Source: Comamonadaceae bacterium
GTDB taxonomy: Bacteria; Pseudomonadota; Gammaproteobacteria; Burkholderiales; Burkholderiaceae_C
Length of the DNA: 54,287 nt
Assembly: GCA_947373605.1 (NCBI GenBank)
Contig: CANBYM010000005.1
Coordinates: forward strand, 1 to 54,287
Direction of reading: 5' to 3'
The translations under genes were made by a program, and so were the position numbers. The notes beneath the pieces were generated by a model. It searched no databases, was not told the origin of the DNA, and worked only from the letters and a program-made list of their open reading frames with translations. This document shows positions 26,322 to 35,953 of the stretch, one piece after another; positions within the stretch are counted from its first letter, which is position 1; every line of letters starts with the position of its first letter.

Positions 26322-27329
26322 ATGAAAGGCATACAGTCCATCATCGTCGCCTGTTTGTTAACGGCTTCGACATTTGCGTTTTCACAAACAGCGACAGGGG
26401 ATAGCAAGCTGCCTGAGCTTGGGGATCGCCCGGCGCAGGTTGTTGCCAAAGAGGCATTGGCCAAAGACGCCCTTTGTACCAAGTGCCATGATGAGAGTGA
26501 GAACGCTCCCATCCTGTCGATTTACCAAACCAAGCATGGCGTGCGCGGCGACGCGCGCACCCCGACCTGCCAGTCCTGCCACGGTGCCAGTGCGGATCAC
26601 CTGAAGGGTGATACCGAAGGCAAGGGCCGTCCGGCACCCGATGTGGTGTTTAAAAAGGGCGTCTATGAGCGCACTGACAACAAGGAACGTGCCGCACAGT
26701 GCCTGGTCTGCCACAAAGGCGGCAAGCGCAACAACTGGGATGGCGCACAGCACGATGCCAATGGTGTTGCCTGCAATGACTGCCACGTAGTGCACCGTCC
26801 TAAAGACAAGCTGCTCGACAAGAAAACGCAAACCGAAGTCTGCTTTGCTTGCCATAAAGAACAGCGCGCCGACAGCAAAAAGATGTCGCACCACCCGATC
26901 GAAGAGGGCAAGGTGGTCTGCTCCGATTGCCACAACCCGCACGGCTCTACCGGTCCTAAGTTGCTGAAGAAGAACACGGTGACTGAGACTTGCTACCAGT
27001 GCCACGCTGAGAAACGCGGACCGTTCCTGTTCGAGCACCAGCCCGTGACAGAAGACTGTGCCAACTGCCATACACCGCACGGCTCGAACATCACGCCACT
27101 TTTGAAGTCGCGGCCACCGTTCCTGTGCCAGGAGTGCCATGACGGTACACATGCCAGCAACACGCCTGCAGGGCCCAACGCTGCCGGTTACCAGGGTGGT
27201 TTGTCCACCAAGACTCCGGCTGGCGCTGTGCAGTACCCCAGCAAGAATCTGGTGGGTGCAGCTTGTATGAATTGCCACCGCCAGGTCCACGGCTCCAATA
27301 GCCCGGCTGGCGGCTACTTCCAACGGTGA
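26322..27329 (+). CDS. mtoA: Decahaem c-type cytochrome, MtrA/MtoA/PioA (DmsE) family
   Basis: 335 residues with a Sec signal (IIVACLLTASTFAFSQ) and ten CxxCH sites: CTKCH, CQSCH, CLVCH, CNDCH, CFACH, CSDCH, CYQCH, CANCH, CQECH, CMNCH. Length and haem number equal those of MtrA, which forms a haem wire plugged in the outer-membrane barrel. The next gene encodes that barrel. ATG 26322 follows AAGGG. In Fe(II) oxidisers (MtoA, PioA) the same protein takes electrons inward; in metal reducers (MtrA) outward. Sequence alone does not settle direction. Confidence 0.93.
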   Translation: MKGIQSIIVACLLTASTFAFSQTATGDSKLPELGDRPAQVVAKEALAKDALCTKCHDESENAPILSIYQTKHGVRGDARTPTCQSCHGASADHLKGDTEGKGRPAPDVVFKKGVYERTDNKERAAQCLVCHKGGKRNNWDGAQHDANGVACNDCHVVHRPKDKLLDKKTQTEVCFACHKEQRADSKKMSHHPIEEGKVVCSDCHNPHGSTGPKLLKKNTVTETCYQCHAEKRGPFLFEHQPVTEDCANCHTPHGSNITPLLKSRPPFLCQECHDGTHASNTPAGPNAAGYQGGLSTKTPAGAVQYPSKNLVGAACMNCHRQVHGSNSPAGGYFQR

Positions 27330-27345
27330 TTGAAGAGGTTTGATC

Positions 27346-29745
27346 ATGAAAGCCAATCAAATGATTCCGCGCTTAAGTACACTTACCCTTGCATTGCAAG
27401 CCGCACTTCTGGTCTCTATGGGCATGCCCCTGGCTGGACGTGCACAAAGCGAAGATGTGCTGGCCCTCACGCAGCCCGTCAGTACGCTGGAGGTGGGCGT
27501 CAGCAATATGCCCGTCAGCTCCGCTAAATTCGGGCAGTACAACGGTATTGACAAGGTGGGTGTCTACCCAATAGCCAACGTCAACATTCGGGGCGGTGAC
27601 GCCTACACCAAAGAGGGCGGCACTTACCGCTGGCAGTTCCGCGCCAATGATTTGGGAACGACCTCACGCGAGTTCAACGCCAATGCAGCCAACCAGGGCG
27701 TATGGAGCTTTGGCATAGGCTATGACGCCTTGCAGCACAACCTGTCAGACACCTACCAGACCCCCTACAGCGGCACTAACGGCGGCAGCACATTCACGCT
27801 GCCGGCGAACTTTGGCCTGGCTGCCAATACCAATGCCTTGAACTCCACGCAAAAAAATGCGCTGCACAACCTGGACGTGAATACCACACGCCAGAACACT
27901 TCGCTCAATGCAGGCTACAACCTGGGTTCGCGTTGGGATTTCAAGATGGACTTCAACCATCTGAACCAGTCCGGTGCGAAATTGATGTCGTTCGGTTCAG
28001 CCGGTATCGGTGGAGCCTCGGGCGAGGTGGTTTCCATTCTTCCCAACCCCACCAACTACCAGACCGATACCCTGAATCTGGCTGCGAACTGGACGGGTGA
28101 CCAAGCCAATATGACGCTGTCGTACTTTGGTTCGTACTTTAAGGAAGGCACCGATCGTGTGATCTTTCAGACCTACGCCACGGCCAGCACCTTGCAGACC
28201 ATGAGTACCATGCCCAGCAATGACTTTCATCAGTTGAGTCTGGCGGGCGGCTACAAGTTCTCGCCCAAGACCAAATTGACAGGCTCCCTGTCCTATGGGC
28301 GCAATACACAGAACGATCCGTTTGTGGTGGATTCCGCAATGTACATCGCCGGCAACACCGCACCGGGCAACGCAAAGACATCGCTTGATGGTTTGGTGGT
28401 CAATACCCATGGCGACCTGAAGCTCACAGACCAGACGACGCGGGACCTGCTGCTGTCGGCCGGCATCAAGTATGACCAGCGCGATAACCAGACAGCGTCG
28501 GACATCTACAACTTCAACGCCATCAGCGGCAGCGCCAGCAACGCTGCTTTCTATCCGAATACGCCGCTGAGCAACCGCAAGACGGTTATGGAATTTGCCG
28601 GCGACTATCGCATTGATAAAGCACAGCGTGTTAATCTGGCCTACACCCGCGAAGATGTCAAACGCTGGTGCAACAACTATGCAACCGGTACTGCCAACAA
28701 ACTGAGTACCACACTGGTGACTTCATACGTGGCAGGCGTGGTCAACTACCCTGCAGGTACCAATTGCGTGGTTGCCACGGACAGTGCTGACGACAAAGTC
28801 AGTGCCACCTACCGCGTCAAGGCTAACGAGGACTTAAACCTGAATGTCGGCTACAGCTTTAGCGACCGCAAAACCAATTCGGACCCCAATGCCATCGCCG
28901 CTTTCATCAGTACCAACGGCAACGTGGACCCGACGGTTGCTTCCGCCTTGCTGGTGCGTGGCCAAAACGGCGGCGACTTCCGCGGCTTTTATCCCTACTT
29001 TGATGCATCACGCCAGCAACAATTGCTCAAGCTCGGCGCCGCCTTGCAAGCCAGCGAAAAATTGGCCTTTGGTGCCAGCGCCAAGTTCACCGATGACAAG
29101 TATGGTTCTAATTATGGTGTGCAGGCCGGTGGAAGCTGGAGCGCAAACCTGGACTCCACCTACAACTACTCTGAAAACGGTGCGGTCTCGGCCTACATCA
29201 CCCAACAGCACCGCCAGCGGGACCTGACCGACAAGCAGAATGCTGCGGCCAGTGCCGCCGGGGCTAACAAGATTAGTGTTCCGCCCAACAGCAGCTGGAG
29301 CAACTACTTGCGTGATGACGACACCACGATCGGCCTGAACTTGAAGCAAGGCGGATTGGCCGGCGGCAAGCTTGAATTGCTGGGCGACGTGAGTTACTCA
29401 TCGGGCGGCACCAACTATTCGACCGCGCTCAATTACAACGGCAAGTCCAGCGAAACCCCAACGACAATCCCATCCGCCTACTGCTACTCATCGAGCATTT
29501 TGTCCTGCGGAGCACTGCCCGACATTACCAGCGAAGTGATCACGCTCAAAGTAACCGGCATTTACAAGGTGGACAAGAAGTCCAGCTTCTCTGTAGGCTA
29601 CATGTACCAGATGTTGCACAGCACCGACTACTACTACAACGGTTTGCAATACGGCTCTAGCCCCACCGCCCTCATGCCGACCAATCAGAGCGCAAGCAAC
29701 TACACGGCCAATTTATTCTCCGTGTCTTACATCTACAACTTCTGA
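27346..29745 (+). CDS. mtoB: Outer-membrane beta-barrel of the MtrB/MtoB/PioB family
   Basis: 799 residues, with signal ending near MPLAGRAQS and about 26 predicted amphipathic strands, e.g. FTLPANFGLAANTN, YSFSDRKTNSDPN, ending in aromatic YIYNF as usual for barrels. This family sheathes the MtrA-type decahaem wire. It starts 16 bases after the decahaem gene. The N-terminal CxxC pair known from Shewanella MtrB is absent; the four Cys lie mid-chain and late. The absence of a nearby MtrC/OmcA gene places this conduit with the two-component MtoAB/PioAB type. Confidence 0.9.
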   Translation: MKANQMIPRLSTLTLALQAALLVSMGMPLAGRAQSEDVLALTQPVSTLEVGVSNMPVSSAKFGQYNGIDKVGVYPIANVNIRGGDAYTKEGGTYRWQFRANDLGTTSREFNANAANQGVWSFGIGYDALQHNLSDTYQTPYSGTNGGSTFTLPANFGLAANTNALNSTQKNALHNLDVNTTRQNTSLNAGYNLGSRWDFKMDFNHLNQSGAKLMSFGSAGIGGASGEVVSILPNPTNYQTDTLNLAANWTGDQANMTLSYFGSYFKEGTDRVIFQTYATASTLQTMSTMPSNDFHQLSLAGGYKFSPKTKLTGSLSYGRNTQNDPFVVDSAMYIAGNTAPGNAKTSLDGLVVNTHGDLKLTDQTTRDLLLSAGIKYDQRDNQTASDIYNFNAISGSASNAAFYPNTPLSNRKTVMEFAGDYRIDKAQRVNLAYTREDVKRWCNNYATGTANKLSTTLVTSYVAGVVNYPAGTNCVVATDSADDKVSATYRVKANEDLNLNVGYSFSDRKTNSDPNAIAAFISTNGNVDPTVASALLVRGQNGGDFRGFYPYFDASRQQQLLKLGAALQASEKLAFGASAKFTDDKYGSNYGVQAGGSWSANLDSTYNYSENGAVSAYITQQHRQRDLTDKQNAAASAAGANKISVPPNSSWSNYLRDDDTTIGLNLKQGGLAGGKLELLGDVSYSSGGTNYSTALNYNGKSSETPTTIPSAYCYSSSILSCGALPDITSEVITLKVTGIYKVDKKSSFSVGYMYQMLHSTDYYYNGLQYGSSPTALMPTNQSASNYTANLFSVSYIYNF

Positions 29746-29778
29746 GCCTTTAGGACTCTTACTTCCAGGAACTTCATC

Positions 29779-30375
29779 ATGGACCCACTTAACCCCGGTA
29801 TGCTGCGGCGCGTCTGGAATGTACTTAAAAAGCCCAGTGCCAAATATTCGGTGCTGGCCATCGGGCTGCTTTCGTTTACCTTAGGTATCATTTTCTGGGG
29901 TGGCTTCCACACCGGCCTGGAGATGACCAACACGCTGGAGTTCTGCACAACCTGCCATGAGATGCGTGACAACGTGTACCAGGAATACAAAGAGACCATC
30001 CATTACAGCAACCGCACCGGCGTGCGTGCCATTTGCTCGGATTGCCACGTGCCACGGGAGTGGGGCCCCAAAATGATTCGCAAGGCCAAGGCTGCCTTTG
30101 AGGTGTGGGGCAAAATTACCGGCGCCATTGACACCAAAGAGAAATTCGAGGCCAAACGCATGGAGCTGGCGGGCCACGAATGGTCTCGCATGAAGGCAAA
30201 CAACTCGCAGGAATGCCGCAACTGCCACAGCTTTGAAGCCATGAGCGCCGAGTTGCAAAAGCAGACGCCCTATAAGAAGCACATGGCTGCGAAGGAAGAA
30301 GGCAAGACCTGTATCGACTGCCACAAAGGTATTGCCCACCACCTGCCCAAAGAGTACGTCGATCCGGACGAGTAA
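29779..30375 (+). CDS. cymA: NapC/NirT-family tetrahaem quinol dehydrogenase (CymA-like)
   Basis: 198 residues with one N-terminal membrane anchor (YSVLAIGLLSFTLGIIFWGG) and four haem sites: CTTCH, CSDCH, CRNCH, CIDCH. It links the quinone pool in the inner membrane to periplasmic cytochromes: quinol oxidation when electrons go out, or quinone reduction when Fe(II) electrons come in. Position after mtoAB agrees with the Sideroxydans arrangement. It could also serve other periplasmic reductases, but none is in the window. The 3' end faces the GGDEF-EAL gene with 18 bases between and no clear terminator. Confidence 0.9.
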   Translation: MDPLNPGMLRRVWNVLKKPSAKYSVLAIGLLSFTLGIIFWGGFHTGLEMTNTLEFCTTCHEMRDNVYQEYKETIHYSNRTGVRAICSDCHVPREWGPKMIRKAKAAFEVWGKITGAIDTKEKFEAKRMELAGHEWSRMKANNSQECRNCHSFEAMSAELQKQTPYKKHMAAKEEGKTCIDCHKGIAHHLPKEYVDPDE

Positions 30376-30393
30376 CGGTGTGAAGGGGCGGTG

Positions 30394-32472
30394 CTACAAC
30401 GATCCAAAAGCCGTTGCAGCATCCCCTTCATGCAGCAGGACAAACGCGAGAAACGCATCGGACGGCATGGGACGGGCAAACAAAAACCCTTGCCCTACAT
30501 CGCAACCCAGTCCCCGCAACACGGCAAGTTGGTCTGTCGTTTCTACGCCTTCGGCTATCACCTTTAAGCCCAGCGCGTGGCCCATGTCGATGATGGCGTT
30601 GCAGATTGCCATATCGTCATCATCGGCTGGCAGACCTCGCACAAACGACTGATCCAGTTTAAGGTGGTCAAGCGGCAGTCGCTTGAGTTGACTAAGACTG
30701 GAGTAGCCCGTGCCGAAATCGTCCAGTGCCAGCAATACCCCCGCTTGTTTAAGCTGGTCCATGGTGGAAATGGTGGCTGCGGCGTCCTGCATGATCGAAC
30801 TCTCGGTGAGTTCGAGCTCCAGGCAATCGCCGGGCAGCAAGTGTTCCAGCAGAGTTTGCTGAACGTCGGACAGCAGGGCCGCTTGCCGGAAATGCTCTGC
30901 CGATAAATTGATGGCAATGGGCAAAGCCTGCATGCCGGATGCCTGCCACTGCGCGCTTTGCCTGCAGGCCTCGCGCATGACCCAGAGGCCTAGCGCCACA
31001 ATCAGGCCACGCTCTTCGGCCAATGCAATAAATTGCCCCGGACCGACCAGACCACGCGTCGGGTGCTGCCAGCGGATCAGTGCCTCTGCGCCGGTAATGT
31101 GTCCGCTGCGCATATCCACTTTTGGCTGGTAATAAAGAACAAACTCGTTTTCATCCAAAGCGCGACGCAGATCGCGCTCGACCAGCAGCATTTCCAAAGC
31201 GCGGTCATTCATGCCCGCCGTGTGAAACTGGTAGCTATTGCGGCCCTTCTTCTTAGCGTGTGACAAAGCCACATCGGCTGCTTGCAGCAGTTCTGCTACG
31301 TTACGACCATCATCGGGATAAATACCCACGCCGACGCTGGCGGTAATGGTCAGGTTACTGCCTTTGGATTCGACAGGGCTTTGTGCAATGGTTCGCTGCA
31401 CGCGCTCGATCACCTGAACGAGGCGCTCCACTTCCAACGCACCATCAAACCCGGTCACTGTGACGACAAATTCATCTCCACCCAAGCGGGCCGCAATGTG
31501 GCCTTCGCCGAATGCGTCTTGCAACAGGGTTCCGACTTTTATCAGGACTGCATCGCCCAATTCATGCCCCAGCGAGTCGTTGATTTCCTTGAATCCGTCG
31601 AGTCCCAGGCACAACACAGCGCATTTCTGCGCACGTTCCTGCAGTGACTCAATCAGAGTATCGAGTTGCCGGGACAGGCTCTGGCGATTAGGCAGACCTG
31701 TCAGGCGGTCATGCAGAGCGTGGTGTTCCAGCACTGCCTCGTGCGCCATGTCCACCTCGCGCGCGCGCGCCTGTAGCGTCTGGTCGGCGCGGCGAACGAT
31801 CGCAAACAGGAAACCATACAGAAGTGCCAGACTGCCCAGCACCACGCCCACAATTTCCCAGGAGGTCTTCTCCAAATCCGCCACATAGTCCGTAACGTCG
31901 GAGTACACCTCGAACACACCTTCGGGCGGCAAACTGTCGTCAGTGCGGATCGGGATATAGCTGGAAATAAGGTTGCGATCGTTGATGACCTTTTCAAACG
32001 CATCAAATTGGTTCTCAAACGCAATCTCACTCACCACCTTGCCTGCAATAGCGTCTTGCACACCATCGTCGTCACTTTTGTCTTCCCCGATCTGCTTTTC
32101 GTCGGTGGAGAAAACTGTCATGCCATGCAGGTCATAAATTTTGACTTTTACAACCGACAGGCCATACATCTGTCGCAGCACATCCGCACGGATTAGTGGC
32201 ACTTCAGGGTTTGTACGCAAACTCTCCGTGTTCAGCGCGTGGGCACTCTTCACATACGTGGAGTATTTCGGCCATAAGGTACTGGCAAAAATCCGCGCAA
32301 TGGCAACGTTGTCGTGTGTCTCATGTGCTTCCAACGCTTCTGTCGCAAATTCACGGTAGAAATAGATCAACGGTGCCAGCACCAGCAGCACGCCAACCGA
32401 ACTGGTCAGCGCGAAATAACGGACCAGGCGGAATTTCTTGGCCGGTTCGGGCGGTAACGTGGCTTTGTCCAT
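30394..32472 (-). CDS. Membrane-bound GGDEF-EAL c-di-GMP enzyme
   Basis: 692 residues from ATG 32472: membrane segment about 17-38, periplasmic sensor region about 40-235, second membrane segment about 205-225, GGDEF (about 265-420; [10 protein letters not shown] intact) and EAL (about 435-685; [32 protein letters not shown] intact). Both synthesis and hydrolysis are possible; usually one dominates. It is the last of three leftward signalling genes; the start is 8 bases past the previous stop. Its stop lies 18 bases from the cymA stop (convergent). Confidence 0.87.
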   Translation of the reverse strand: MDKATLPPEPAKKFRLVRYFALTSSVGVLLVLAPLIYFYREFATEALEAHETHDNVAIARIFASTLWPKYSTYVKSAHALNTESLRTNPEVPLIRADVLRQMYGLSVVKVKIYDLHGMTVFSTDEKQIGEDKSDDDGVQDAIAGKVVSEIAFENQFDAFEKVINDRNLISSYIPIRTDDSLPPEGVFEVYSDVTDYVADLEKTSWEIVGVVLGSLALLYGFLFAIVRRADQTLQARAREVDMAHEAVLEHHALHDRLTGLPNRQSLSRQLDTLIESLQERAQKCAVLCLGLDGFKEINDSLGHELGDAVLIKVGTLLQDAFGEGHIAARLGGDEFVVTVTGFDGALEVERLVQVIERVQRTIAQSPVESKGSNLTITASVGVGIYPDDGRNVAELLQAADVALSHAKKKGRNSYQFHTAGMNDRALEMLLVERDLRRALDENEFVLYYQPKVDMRSGHITGAEALIRWQHPTRGLVGPGQFIALAEERGLIVALGLWVMREACRQSAQWQASGMQALPIAINLSAEHFRQAALLSDVQQTLLEHLLPGDCLELELTESSIMQDAAATISTMDQLKQAGVLLALDDFGTGYSSLSQLKRLPLDHLKLDQSFVRGLPADDDDMAICNAIIDMGHALGLKVIAEGVETTDQLAVLRGLGCDVGQGFLFARPMPSDAFLAFVLLHEGDAATAFGSL

Positions 32473-32479
32473 GCGCGAA

Positions 32480-35400
32480 TTAACTTGGATGTTCCTGTCC
32501 CTTGTATTGATGTACCCATTCCAGCACCAAGGGCGCTGGCATAGGGCGAGCGATGCCATAGCCTTGTACGACATCACAACCCAAATGCATGAGCTTTTGC
32601 GCATGCTGACAGGTTTCTACGCCTTCGGCAACTATGTGGCGGCCAAAGGCTGCTGCCAGGCCGATCACACCGGCCACAATGGCCAGGTCGTCGGGATCGG
32701 ACAACATGTCGCGCACAAAGCCCTGATCGATCTTGACGGTATCAACCGGCAGGTGCTTCAGGTAATTCAGCGAGGAATAGCCGGTACCGAAATCGTCCAG
32801 CGAGAACAGTACGCCGTGCGCGCGGCACGCCTGCAACACGTGGGCGGCGGCCTGCACATCCTGCATGGCGCTGCTTTCCAGAATCTCCAACTCCAGGCTG
32901 GCTGGCGGCAATTGCGGGTAACGCGCCAGAATTTCCTGCAGTTTTTCCGGAAAATTCCGCTGTTGCAACTGCAGCGGGCCCACGTTCACGCTAACAGGAA
33001 TACTTAGCTGCTGATCTTTCCAGCGGCACATTTGCTGCAAGGCCGAATCAATGACCCACTCACCAATGGCAATGCCCAGCGGGTGGTGCTCCACCAAGGG
33101 CAAAAACAACCCTGGCGACAGCACGCCCAGCTCGCTATGGTTCCAACGGATCAACGCTTCGAGGCCTACGACCTTGGCGGTGCGTATGTTGACCTTGGGC
33201 TGGTAATACAACTCCAAGGCGCCGTCGTGCAACGCGCGCTGTAACTGCTCAATTCTTTCGCGTTGGGACTGGACCACCACATCTTTGTCCACATCAAACA
33301 AGTGGTAGCGGTTCTTGCCGCTTTGTTTGGCCAGGTACATGGCCTGATCGGCATGGCGCATCAACAATTCGCCGTCCACACCATCACGCGGATAGCTGGT
33401 CATGCCGATGCTGGCCGACACCCGTACCGGAATCAGGCCCTGCCCGGCATGAACGTTGACCGGTGTGCTGGCTGCCTCGAGCAGGCGGTCAAGTATCGGA
33501 ATGCAGTCGTCATGCGGATCCAGATCCACCAGCACTGCGACGAATTCATCGCCGCCTATGCGTGCCAGCGAGTCCCCCTCACGCATGGCGGCTTTCATAC
33601 GTTGCGAGAGCGTGATCAGCAGTTCATCGCCGGCGGCATGCCCGTATGCATCGTTGATCAACTTGAAACCGTCCAGATCCAAAAAGATGACGCTAAGCGC
33701 CCGGTTGCGGCGCTGGCTTTGCAGCAAGGCCTGGTCCAGCCTGTCGGCAAACAGCGCGCGGTTGGGCAGACCGGTCAACGTGTCGTAATGGGCGATGTGT
33801 TCCAGTTCATTCTGGTGATTTTTCTGTGAGGTGATGTCCGAGAACAGGCAAACGTAGTTCTTCACCTGGCTATGGCTGTCCCGCACCGACGTGATAGTGA
33901 TCATGCCCGGGTACACCTCGCCATCTTTGCGGCGGTTCCAAATCTCATCGGTCCAGTGGTCTTCGTTGGCAATGGCGGTCCACATACGCCGGTAAAACTC
34001 TTCACTGTGGCTACCGGAATTGAGCATGCGCGGGTTCTTGCCCAGCGCCTCTTCGCGTGTATAGCCCGTGATGCGGGTGAATGAATCATTGACGTCCAGA
34101 ATGGTTCCGTCGGGTTCGGTAATCATGATGGCTTCGCGTGCATGGGTGAATACCCCTGCAGCCATGCGCAATCGGGAATCGGAGTGCATCGACTCCGTGA
34201 CGTCGCGGCTGATGCCGAAAATTCCGACCACCGTGCCCGCAGCATCAAAGAGCGGCCATTTGTTGGTTTGTACAAAGCCGCGGTTACCTTGCGCGTCAAA
34301 GAAAGGATTAATTTTGTTGAGCAACGGCAAGCCGTGTTCCAGCACAGGAATCTCTTCTTCCTGATAAATTTTTGCCGTTTCTGCGGGAAAGACTTCCAGA
34401 TCGTGGCGACCGCGCATAGCGCGCCAATCTGCATATCCACATATATTTGCCAAAGCCTGGCTGCAAAAACGGAAACGACTTTGGCGGTCTTTGAAATAAA
34501 TGAAGTCCGAGGTTTGGTCCAGAAACGCTTCAAAGTCCCGGTTGAATTGCAAAAAGCGCTCTTCGCTTGCTTTGTGCTCGGTAATGTCGGAGATAAACCC
34601 GTGCCACAAAGTACTGCCGTCATGCATGCGTTCGGGTTGCGCCGTGCCGTGACGCCAGCGCGTGCCTATGTTGGGAAGGTTGACCCGGTAGTCGCAGATC
34701 CACGGCTTGAGCGTCCGGGCAGACTCTGCAATCGAGTCCGCCACCCGCTGCAGGTCGTCCGGGTGCAGCACCGCAAATACGCTGGAGGCATCTTCGCGCA
34801 CGTCGGTGGGAAAGACGCCGTATATCTGGCGCATGCCGTCGCTGGCATAGGGAAAGCAGGAGCGCCCATCGGTGAATTGCTGGTACTGGTACAGCACGCC
34901 CGGGAGCTGGCGGGTCAGGTTGGACAACAGCGCAAAGCTGGTTTCCATACGCTGGCGCATTTCGACGCTCTTGGTCACGTCCAGTTGTGTACCCGCTACC
35001 CGCATTGCCCGGCCATCTTCGTCGCGTTTAACGATCCTGGCGCGGTCAATGGTCCAGATCCAATGGCCCGACTTATGACGCATGCGCAGTTCGCATTCAT
35101 AAAACTCAACGCGCCCTCCAAGGTGGGCCACCAGCATCTGCTGCGCCCGCTTGACGTCCTCGGGATGTGCCAGCTCCCATTTGGTGTCCAGTGTCAGGTT
35201 CAGCAAATCGTTGGGGCCATATCCCAGCAGTTCCTTCCAGCGAGCGTTGATTTCAATCTCACGGGAATGCACGTCCCACTCCCAGGTGGCGGCGCGTGTA
35301 CCCTCCAGAATATTGTCGAGCCGATTGCGCTCGACCTGAAGATCCGCCTGTGTTTGCTGCAGCGCGTGGTGCTTAAGTTGCAAGCTGTGCTGCGCCGTAT

Positions 35401-35953
35401 GGTCCACCAGCAATATCAGGCGCTGGTCCTGCGGGGTGTCCGCGTCCGGCAGGGAGAGTACAAACGCCTGCATATGCTGTGTCTGCTGAATCTGATCCGC
35501 ATCCTTGTGCTCGAATTGGCATTCAATGGTTGTCCGGGGCGCACCACTGCCGGAAAGGGCGTTGTGCAGACCGGTTCTGCTATCCATATCAAATAACTGG
35601 TATACAGATCTGCGTTGCAGCGCCGCCTGTTGGCGAAGGCCGAACTCCTGGCGCGCGAACGCATTGCCTTCCACCACAAAACCTTGCTTGTCCACAATCA
35701 GCCCGTGCAGCGGCAGATTCTCAAACAGCCATTTGTACCTGCGCAAGGCTTGTTCGGCCACATGTTGTGCAGCACGCAGGTCCTGATTTTGAATCTCAAG
35801 TTCGGTTTGATAGATGCGCAATTCTTCCAGAAGGCGCATCGCGTCATGCATTTCGACCGCAAGCACGGGTGCGTCCGCTGCGCCTTCGCCTTTGGCTAAT
35901 ACCTCTTGCGCGCGCGCGCGCAACTCATCAACTTGCCGTTCCAGTGACTTCAT
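32480..35953 (-). CDS. Multi-PAS GGDEF-EAL protein
   Basis: 1157 residues from ATG 35953, which overlaps the preceding stop (ATGA). An N-terminal coiled coil ([16 protein letters not shown]) is followed by five PAS-like domains (for example [64 protein letters not shown]), then GGDEF ([12 protein letters not shown]) and EAL ([25 protein letters not shown]). The EAL core motif ELTES reads EILESS, a mild variant. No membrane segment is seen, so it is a cytosolic redox, light or ligand sensor controlling c-di-GMP. A frame extending further upstream lies inside the CheB-CheR gene and is rejected as its start. Confidence 0.87.
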   Translation of the reverse strand: MKSLERQVDELRARAQEVLAKGEGAADAPVLAVEMHDAMRLLEELRIYQTELEIQNQDLRAAQHVAEQALRRYKWLFENLPLHGLIVDKQGFVVEGNAFARQEFGLRQQAALQRRSVYQLFDMDSRTGLHNALSGSGAPRTTIECQFEHKDADQIQQTQHMQAFVLSLPDADTPQDQRLILLVDHTAQHSLQLKHHALQQTQADLQVERNRLDNILEGTRAATWEWDVHSREIEINARWKELLGYGPNDLLNLTLDTKWELAHPEDVKRAQQMLVAHLGGRVEFYECELRMRHKSGHWIWTIDRARIVKRDEDGRAMRVAGTQLDVTKSVEMRQRMETSFALLSNLTRQLPGVLYQYQQFTDGRSCFPYASDGMRQIYGVFPTDVREDASSVFAVLHPDDLQRVADSIAESARTLKPWICDYRVNLPNIGTRWRHGTAQPERMHDGSTLWHGFISDITEHKASEERFLQFNRDFEAFLDQTSDFIYFKDRQSRFRFCSQALANICGYADWRAMRGRHDLEVFPAETAKIYQEEEIPVLEHGLPLLNKINPFFDAQGNRGFVQTNKWPLFDAAGTVVGIFGISRDVTESMHSDSRLRMAAGVFTHAREAIMITEPDGTILDVNDSFTRITGYTREEALGKNPRMLNSGSHSEEFYRRMWTAIANEDHWTDEIWNRRKDGEVYPGMITITSVRDSHSQVKNYVCLFSDITSQKNHQNELEHIAHYDTLTGLPNRALFADRLDQALLQSQRRNRALSVIFLDLDGFKLINDAYGHAAGDELLITLSQRMKAAMREGDSLARIGGDEFVAVLVDLDPHDDCIPILDRLLEAASTPVNVHAGQGLIPVRVSASIGMTSYPRDGVDGELLMRHADQAMYLAKQSGKNRYHLFDVDKDVVVQSQRERIEQLQRALHDGALELYYQPKVNIRTAKVVGLEALIRWNHSELGVLSPGLFLPLVEHHPLGIAIGEWVIDSALQQMCRWKDQQLSIPVSVNVGPLQLQQRNFPEKLQEILARYPQLPPASLELEILESSAMQDVQAAAHVLQACRAHGVLFSLDDFGTGYSSLNYLKHLPVDTVKIDQGFVRDMLSDPDDLAIVAGVIGLAAAFGRHIVAEGVETCQHAQKLMHLGCDVVQGYGIARPMPAPLVLEWVHQYKGQEHPS

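Noticed and set aside
26382-27356. Long open frame (324 codons) on the minus strand opposite the decahaem gene
   Set aside because: Mirror image of a highly biased coding strand; the plus strand has ten CxxCH sites, a signal peptide and a ribosome site.
25905-30375. A surface MtrC/OmcA-type cytochrome within the conduit locus
   Set aside because: No additional frame with multiple CxxCH sites exists here; the conduit is of the MtoAB/PioAB type as far as this window shows.
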